A stretch of DNA of 10,804 nt, from contig CAZXWI010000052.1 in the NCBI GenBank assembly GCA_964644555.1, positions 1-10,804 on the forward strand, given 5' to 3'. Source of the stretch: RUG14186 sp964644555. GTDB lineage: Bacteria; Bacillota; Clostridia; Eubacteriales; Anaerofustaceae. Shown piece by piece: positions 6,223-10,804 of this stretch. The notes below the pieces were generated by a model. It made no database searches, was not told where the DNA came from, and was given only the letters and a program-made list of their open reading frames with translations. Made by a program: the position numbers and the translations under genes. Position 1 is the first letter of the stretch. Each line of letters begins with the position of its first letter.

Positions 6223-7208
6223 TGCCAGCCACCTCCTTTGGTCTTTTTGAGCAGATATACGAAAAACGGTGTTCCGATCAGCGAGCAGAGTATGCCTATC
6301 GGAAGTTCCGATGTGGATAAATTTCTTGCCAATAAATCCATAATGCTCATAAAACAAGCTCCCAATGACATACTTACAGGTATTAATTTCGCATTATCGT
6401 TTCCTACAAGCATTCTGCCTATATGCGGAACAACCAAGCCTACCCAGCCTATGGTGCCGCTTATACATACGGCGGAGGCTGTTGCCAAAGATGCTCCTCC
6501 GATTATCATTATTTTGCATTTTTTTACATCAACTCCGAGGGATAGTGCCTCCTTATCGCCCATAGATAACACATTTATTTTTCTTCGGAATATAAGTATC
6601 ATTGCCATTCCGATTGTCATGGGAATGAGTGCGTAAAAATGCGTATAATTTATCGAGGCAAAACTTCCCATAAACCAAAATGTTATGCTCGGAAGTTGAC
6701 TGTAAGGGTCTGCAATGTATTTTAGAATTGATATGAGTGCGGAAAAGAAACTTGACACTATAACACCTCCGAGGATGAGGGTTATAGATGTGGCACTTTT
6801 GTTTATTCTGCCCGATACATAGCTTAGCACTACGGCAAGAATCGCTCCTAAAAATGAGCATATATAAGTATATATTCCGCCTCCCAAAAATACTATGGCA
6901 AGGCATGCACCGAATCCTGCTCCGTTTGACACTCCGAGTACACCCGAATTTACCAAAGGATTTCGAAACACCCCTTGAAATGCCGCTCCCGACATGGCAA
7001 GAGCCGCACCGCAAAATACGGCGGCAATGGCTCTGGGCATACGAAGATACCATATTACCGTGAAGAATTCTTCTTTTGCCGAGCTTGGGCTAAATAAGCT
7101 TTGTATTATTTCATTGAAATTCATCGCATATCTGCCTGTAAACAATGTGAGTATTATGCATAACACAGGCAGTATTGCCAAAGTTGTTTTAAAAAGTATT
7201 TTTTTCAT
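6219..7208 (-). CDS. FecCD/BtuC-type ABC transporter permease (system 2)
   Basis: 329 aa, integral membrane protein with about ten hydrophobic helices. FecCD-family marks are LRMPRAIAAVFCGAALAMSG (about 55-74), FRNPLVNSGVLGVSNGA, ITFWFMGSFA, GDKEALSLGV (the coupling region facing the ATPase) and IGWVGLVVPHIGRMLVG near the C-terminus. It is the first gene of operon 2. The ATG at 7206-7208 has no good Shine-Dalgarno (upstream bases ATTGGTCAA), which is unusual here because its neighbours have strong ones. The N-terminus MKKILFKTTLAILP nevertheless begins a normal first helix, so I keep this start. The sequence differs widely from the permease of operon 1, for example ITFWFMGSFA against VFWTFGDLGG. 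Confidence 0.94.
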   Translation of the reverse strand: MKKILFKTTLAILPVLCIILTLFTGRYAMNFNEIIQSLFSPSSAKEEFFTVIWYLRMPRAIAAVFCGAALAMSGAAFQGVFRNPLVNSGVLGVSNGAGFGACLAIVFLGGGIYTYICSFLGAILAVVLSYVSGRINKSATSITLILGGVIVSSFFSALISILKYIADPYSQLPSITFWFMGSFASINYTHFYALIPMTIGMAMILIFRRKINVLSMGDKEALSLGVDVKKCKIMIIGGASLATASAVCISGTIGWVGLVVPHIGRMLVGNDNAKLIPVSMSLGACFMSIMDLLARNLSTSELPIGILCSLIGTPFFVYLLKKTKGGGWQ

Positions 7209-7224
7209 TTGACCAATATTTTAG

Positions 7225-7255
7225 ATTATAATTTGAGTTTATTATAGCATGTTAA
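7225..7255 (-). promoter_or_regulatory. putative promoter of operon 2 (extended -10)
   Basis: On the - strand TGCTATAAT (plus 7241-7249) is an extended -10 element; no good -35 is seen at the usual spacing. A second TATAAT lies closer to the gene (plus 7225-7230), with TTAACA (plus 7250-7255) 19 nt upstream of it. Either would give a leader of only about 10-27 nt before the ATG at 7208. No riboswitch-like structure fits in so short a leader. Confidence 0.5.
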
Positions 7256-7292
7256 TTATATTAAAGCATGAGGTTATTTGCATTTAAGGCTT

Positions 7293-7307
7293 GTAAACAT
7301 TATTTAC
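7293..7307. repeat. short dyad between the two operons
   Basis: GTAAACATTATTTAC is an interrupted palindrome (5-bp arms GTAAA/TTTAC, 5-base centre). It lies between the operon 1 terminator and the operon 2 promoter, about 45 bp upstream of the extended -10. It could be a regulator site, but in AT-rich DNA such a short dyad may be chance. Confidence 0.25.
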
Positions 7308-7321
7308 GCTTTGTTTTAAGT

Positions 7322-7360
7322 AAAATAAAATACGCATAATGAAATTTCAAAATGCGTATT
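7322..7360 (-). terminator. rho-independent terminator of operon 1
   Basis: On the - strand AATACGCAT (plus 7352-7360) and ATGCGTATT (plus 7329-7337) form a 9-bp perfect stem. The 14-base loop itself contains GAAATTTC, and TTATTTTA follows. It starts 9 nt after the stop of the FmdE-family gene. It separates operon 1 from operon 2, though read-through cannot be excluded because the stem is AT-rich. Confidence 0.7.
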
Positions 7361-7369
7361 AAATGTGTT

Positions 7370-7900
7370 TTAGTAATCCAATCTGCTGTAATGCTCTGCA
7401 CAGTCAAGGCAAAGCTTTTTGCCCTCTTGAAGTCTGATGTAATTTTCGGTAACGCTCTCGTGGCAGCAATCACATTCTATAGTGTTAAACAAAAGTGCTT
7501 TGTCGGGGAGCGGGAGTGTGGCTTCTTTTACATCAAACATATCTTTCGGGTCTTGTGCTTGATAATATTCGAATGATTTATCCTTTGTTATTTCAGCGGG
7601 ACGGGGCTTTAGCACAAGCCTTACCGATTTGCCTGTATTTCTGTTGTAAAACGAATATGCTGTTTTGCCTCTCATATGAAATATAAGGTTGCCTTTGCCT
7701 GCACTGCAGCCTAAGATTACTTGTATGGCATCTATTCCGCAGGCATCATTTTCGGTGATGCATACCACCTGCTCATCTCGTGAAAAGGGCAGATCCAATA
7801 ATTCTATGGCATATAATGCAGCTTTAAAGCCTATTGTCAGCCCTCCGCATTCATGCCCGTGAAATTCAGCACATTTTTTCCAAAGTTCTTTTTCGTCCAT
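7370..7900 (-). CDS. FmdE-family protein with C-terminal zinc finger
   Basis: 176 aa, soluble. The N-terminal FmdE domain shows FHGHECGGLTIGFKAALYAI (13-32; His14, His16, Cys18), then ENDACGIDAIQVILGC (50-65; Cys54, Cys65) and AGKGNL. These are the conserved metal-site-like residues of the family. The C-terminal part has a Cys4 finger: ECDCC (142-146), then CLDC (164-167). The family takes its name from a gene in the molybdenum formylmethanofuran dehydrogenase operon of methanogens; its biochemical function is unknown. This bacterium shows no such dehydrogenase in the window. The ATG has AAAGGAAA about 8 nt upstream and lies 15 nt after the ATPase stop, so the gene is the last member of importer operon 1. 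A role in handling or sensing the imported metal or cofactor is inferred from context only. Confidence 0.92.
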   Translation of the reverse strand: MDEKELWKKCAEFHGHECGGLTIGFKAALYAIELLDLPFSRDEQVVCITENDACGIDAIQVILGCSAGKGNLIFHMRGKTAYSFYNRNTGKSVRLVLKPRPAEITKDKSFEYYQAQDPKDMFDVKEATLPLPDKALLFNTIECDCCHESVTENYIRLQEGKKLCLDCAEHYSRLDY

Positions 7901-7915
7901 TGCAAATTTCCTTTC

Positions 7916-8671
7916 TTAATACGGTACTATTATTCGGTATCCCTTATGCGTAATGATATCCGCACGCAAATTGTAAACATCACCTATTGATTCGGCTGTT
8001 ACCGTTTCGACACCGCCGAACGAATAGACTTTTGAATCTTTCAAAAACAAGAATTTATCGCAGTGGCTCATGGCATGATTTAAATCATGTATAATTATGG
8101 CGGCGCCTATATTTTCATCGTTTCTTATCTTGTTTATAACATGAAGCATTTCATGCTGGTTATTTGGATCAAGGTTACTGGTCGGCTCATCCAAAAGTAG
8201 GAATTCCGGTTCTTGAGCGAGCGCTCTTGCAAGCATGACTTTTTGCACTTCACCGCCTGATAATTCATCAAGGTAGCGTGTGGCAAATTCGTTGAGGTTG
8301 AGCATATCCATAACTTTTTCGACTACTTTTTCATCGTTTTGCGTTATGCCCCATTTGATATAGGGTTTTCTTCCGAGCATTATCGCATCGTAGACCAAAA
8401 TGTGTGTTGGGTGATTGTTCTGAGCCACATATGCAATCTTTTGAGCAAGCTCTTTTCTGTTAAGCTGCGATATATTGATGCCGTCAATGGTTACGCATCC
8501 GCTTTGCGGCTGAAAAATGCGGTTTATGCATTTCATAAGCGTGCTTTTACCTGCGCCGTTGTTGCCGAGTATTGCAAGAAATTGTCCTTGATGGAGTTCA
8601 AATGAAATATTATTTAAAATGTTTTTTTTGCCTTTATCGTATCCGAATGACAGATTATCTACTTTAAGCAT
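7916..8671 (-). CDS. FecE/BtuD-type ABC transporter ATP-binding protein (system 1)
   Basis: 251 aa, cytosolic ATPase of importer 1. Walker A GNNGAGKST (36-44), Q-loop Q84 (YVAQNN), signature LSGGE (137-141), Walker B FLLLDEP with D161/E162, and switch H195 (IIIHDLNHA) are intact. The ATG overlaps the permease stop by 8 nt (ATGCTTAA), with AAGGGGG 9 nt upstream, indicating translational coupling. It differs from the ATPase of operon 2 in most positions outside the motifs. Confidence 0.95.
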   Translation of the reverse strand: MLKVDNLSFGYDKGKKNILNNISFELHQGQFLAILGNNGAGKSTLMKCINRIFQPQSGCVTIDGINISQLNRKELAQKIAYVAQNNHPTHILVYDAIMLGRKPYIKWGITQNDEKVVEKVMDMLNLNEFATRYLDELSGGEVQKVMLARALAQEPEFLLLDEPTSNLDPNNQHEMLHVINKIRNDENIGAAIIIHDLNHAMSHCDKFLFLKDSKVYSFGGVETVTAESIGDVYNLRADIITHKGYRIIVPY

Positions 8672-9701
8672 TTCGTTTTGCCCCCTTAAACAATAAATAA
8701 AGGAACATCGGAGCTCCGAGGAATGAGGTTATTGCTCCTATGGGCAGTATGACGGGGGAGATGAGGATTCTGGAAACCAAATCTCCGCATAAAAGCAGAA
8801 CCGAACCCATCATTGCAGAGCCGGGAATAAGCCAACAATAGTTGTTGCCGACTAACCTTCTGACTATATGCGGTGCGACCAATCCGATAAAGCTGATAAG
8901 TCCTATATATGATACGATTACTGCGCAAACGAAAGAACAAGCCAAAACATTTATTACTCGGGTTTTGCCAACATTGATTCCTAGGCTTATTGCCGTGTGT
9001 TCACCTGCTTCGAGTGCGTTGTAGTTCCAACGGTTGAAAATAAAGAATACTAAAAATACCATAACTACAATGCTTATAAATCTTATATCTTTCCATGTTG
9101 TTCCGCCGAGATCTCCGAATGTCCAGAAAACAAATGCGGAAAGTTCGGTTTCGCTGGCAAAGTATTGAAGCAGGGTGGTTGCTCCTGTAAACATGGAACT
9201 TAATGCCACTCCCGAAAGAACCATTCCCTCCGGGGCTATTCTTTTTATTTTGGATAATACCAAGATAACGAAAGCTACCAACATACTGCATAAAAAGGCA
9301 CATATGCTTAGCATAACGCTGCCTCCTACAGTGCTTGAGCCGACTCCCAAAACGATTATGGCAAATGCCGCTCCGAAGCTTGCACCCTGCGATATGCCCA
9401 AGGTAGAAGCTGAGGCAAGGGGGTTATTGAGTATGGACTGCAGAACGCACCCCGATACACCGAGCCCTGCTCCGCAGACTATGGCTGTGCATATTCGGGG
9501 AAGTCGAAGCCCTTGTACAACGGCATTTACTTTATTATCTTCGCATATGCCGAATATACCTTGTATAAGCTGAATTATGGGAGTTTTATATGAACCTGAT
9601 TTGAGAGAGAACACTGTAAGGAGTGCCAAAAGCACTCCCATTGAAGCTAATATTATGATGTTTTTAGTTTTATTTTTGGCGTATTCGGTTCCTTTTGTCA
9701 A
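8664..9701 (-). CDS. FecCD/BtuC-type ABC transporter permease (system 1)
   Basis: 345 aa, integral membrane, about ten helices. FecCD marks are LRLPRICTAIVCGAGLGVSG (about 66-85), LNNPLASASTLGISQGASFG, FVFWTFGDLGG, EHTAISLGINVGKTR (ATPase-coupling region) and IGLISFIGLVAPHIVRRLVG near the C-terminus. The start is a TTG at 9699-9701. It is preferred because AGGAG lies about 10 nt upstream within the end of the binding-protein gene, and it leaves a 2-nt gap to that gene's TAG. The next Met (residue 21) is already inside the first helix. It pairs with the ATPase gene that overlaps its 3' end. Confidence 0.94.
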   Translation of the reverse strand: MTKGTEYAKNKTKNIIILASMGVLLALLTVFSLKSGSYKTPIIQLIQGIFGICEDNKVNAVVQGLRLPRICTAIVCGAGLGVSGCVLQSILNNPLASASTLGISQGASFGAAFAIIVLGVGSSTVGGSVMLSICAFLCSMLVAFVILVLSKIKRIAPEGMVLSGVALSSMFTGATTLLQYFASETELSAFVFWTFGDLGGTTWKDIRFISIVVMVFLVFFIFNRWNYNALEAGEHTAISLGINVGKTRVINVLACSFVCAVIVSYIGLISFIGLVAPHIVRRLVGNNYCWLIPGSAMMGSVLLLCGDLVSRILISPVILPIGAITSFLGAPMFLYLLFKGAKRNA

Positions 9702-9703
9702 AA

Positions 9704-10789
9704 CTATTCTCCTATAAGCACATTTCCGAAATAATAACCGCTTTCTTCAAGCAGGGTGTAGTAATCTTCAACACCGAGGAACATATTTATTATTTCGTTT
9801 GTTTTGTCTTTTATGTCTATATCTTCAAATTCTTCGGGATATAACACTTTTCCCATATAGTACATATCGCTTAATGCAATTTCCGTATTTGTGGCATTGA
9901 ACCTGAAACATATCTGTGAATATACATTATTGTTTTTTACTGCCGATAAGCTGTTGAAGTAATCGGGATTTTGCATATATTGTTCATTGATGAGCGATAA
10001 GTTTTGCAAATCAATGAAAATGTAGTCAGGGTCTTGAGATAAAACTTCTTCTATATCCATATCAAATGGAGTGCTTTGACCTGTGGCATCTGCAATATTG
10101 ACTGCTTTAAGTTCCGTGAGCGGCCCGTAAAGAGCTTCGGTTCCTTCGAATCCGTGGGCTGTTTTGTAGTTGATGCCTGCCAAATATACTGTGGGAATAT
10201 CCGTATCGGGAATGTTTGCCATTCTGGATGCGATATCTTGTTTGATTGAGTCAAGGTAATCGGTGAGCTCTTTGGCCCTGTCTTGTTTATTGTATACTTC
10301 TCCTAAAAGGTTGATGGTATCATATACCAAATCATCTGTAATGCCCTCAACATGCCCTATGCAAACAACCGGGATACCTGTTTTGTCCTGCAAATTTTGA
10401 GCGGCATCTTGGTCAAGATAAGCAACTATTACATCGGGCTGAGCCGAAATAATTTCTTCGTCGTAAGTAACGCCGTTATTGCCCGTAAGCGGGAGATCTT
10501 CGTAATCGCTTAAATGAATGTAGCTGAACGGCTTTGCAACGGTGGCCTTAAGTTCGTTTTCTTCCACTCCCACAATTAAATCATTTGCCTGTAAATATGT
10601 GGTGAATCGGAGTGAATTTACTCCTACGCATATTACGGATTTTACATCTGCGGGAATTTGCACTTCTCTACCGTAAAAGTCAATTATTGTTTTATAGTTT
10701 TCCATACCGCCTATATCTTTGGCATTGCAGCCGCATACACAGGCGAACACTAAAGCTGTTATCATTACGATTGATATTATTTTTTTCAT
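9704..10789 (-). CDS. FecB/BtuF-type ABC transporter substrate-binding lipoprotein (system 1)
   Basis: 361 aa, exported and lipid-anchored. The signal peptide MKKIISIVMITALVFA leads to a lipobox-like VCGC with C21 as the likely lipidated residue; Cys at the -2 position is unusual, and C19 or C17 cannot be ruled out. The mature part has DFYGREVQIPADVKSVICVG (37-56), the normal entry to the first lobe, and QPDVIVAYLDQ. The C-terminal lobe has VLSQDPDYIFIDLQN and ends in KVLYPEEF. It lacks the PETPLA motif of the operon 2 binding protein, which points to a different ligand. AGAGGA lies about 5 nt before the ATG. It is the first gene visible in operon 1; the promoter, if any, lies beyond the right edge. 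Confidence 0.92.
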   Translation of the reverse strand: MKKIISIVMITALVFACVCGCNAKDIGGMENYKTIIDFYGREVQIPADVKSVICVGVNSLRFTTYLQANDLIVGVEENELKATVAKPFSYIHLSDYEDLPLTGNNGVTYDEEIISAQPDVIVAYLDQDAAQNLQDKTGIPVVCIGHVEGITDDLVYDTINLLGEVYNKQDRAKELTDYLDSIKQDIASRMANIPDTDIPTVYLAGINYKTAHGFEGTEALYGPLTELKAVNIADATGQSTPFDMDIEEVLSQDPDYIFIDLQNLSLINEQYMQNPDYFNSLSAVKNNNVYSQICFRFNATNTEIALSDMYYMGKVLYPEEFEDIDIKDKTNEIINMFLGVEDYYTLLEESGYYFGNVLIGE

Positions 10790-10804
10790 TTCGTTCCTCT
10801 CATC

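Noticed and set aside
6223..6357. 45-residue N-terminal extension of the operon 2 ATPase
   Set aside because: It overlaps the permease coding sequence in another frame, has no family similarity, and the ATG at 6222 has a strong SD and an ATGA overlap.
7209..7369. Possible cobalamin or molybdenum-cofactor riboswitch before the importer
   Set aside because: The predicted leader is only about 10-27 nt and no B12-box-like or multi-stem conserved core is visible.
1..10804. CRISPR array, tRNA, rRNA, insertion sequence or phage genes
   Set aside because: No regularly spaced repeats, cloverleaf, transposase-like frame or terminal inverted repeats were seen by eye.

Overview
The window looks like a piece of an AT-rich Clostridia-type (Bacillota) chromosome, probably an anaerobe. 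The grounds are strong AGGAGG-type ribosome binding sites, AT-rich intergenic DNA, a glmS ribozyme ahead of glmS, and a protein repertoire (FmdE-family protein, TiaS-like protein, FecCD-type importers) of the kind found in anaerobic clostridia. The exact taxon cannot be fixed from the sequence.

Layout. Bases 1-417 contain no complete gene. A GC-rich scrap at the left edge could be the last codons of an unknown gene. A rho-independent terminator (195-230) and an extended -10 promoter (368-395) follow. Bases 418-560 are a glmS self-cleaving ribozyme, and 640-2475 is glmS on the + strand, closed by a perfect-stem terminator at 2488-2522.

Everything from 2521 to the right edge is on the - strand and converges on glmS. 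Read in the direction of transcription (right to left) there are two operons. Operon 1 (10789 to 7370) encodes a lipoprotein substrate-binding protein, a FecCD-type permease, an ATPase, and an FmdE-family protein with a C-terminal zinc finger; a hairpin terminator follows at 7322-7360. Operon 2 (7208 to about 2521) has its own promoter. It encodes a second FecCD-type permease, ATPase and lipoprotein binding protein, then a TiaS-like 'IDDTD' protein, a 66-residue cysteine-rich protein, and a signal-peptide/Ig-like/transmembrane surface protein. Last comes a start-less, apparently frameshifted gene remnant and a terminator at 2525-2555.

How the genes may work together. Each operon holds a complete BtuFCD/FecBCD-type importer for a metal chelate, corrinoid, heme, siderophore or oxyanion; the substrate is not readable from sequence. 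Different gene order and divergent proteins argue that these are two distinct importers and not a recent duplication. The unusual part is the accessory set: FmdE (a family named for molybdenum formylmethanofuran dehydrogenase operons), a bacterial stand-alone relative of the archaeal tRNA-Ile2 agmatinylcytidine synthetase catalytic region, a tiny Cys protein, and a membrane-anchored Ig-like protein. They are packed with 1-nt gaps or 4-nt overlaps, which suggests one uptake-and-processing system. A Mo/W or other metal-cofactor role is an inference only.
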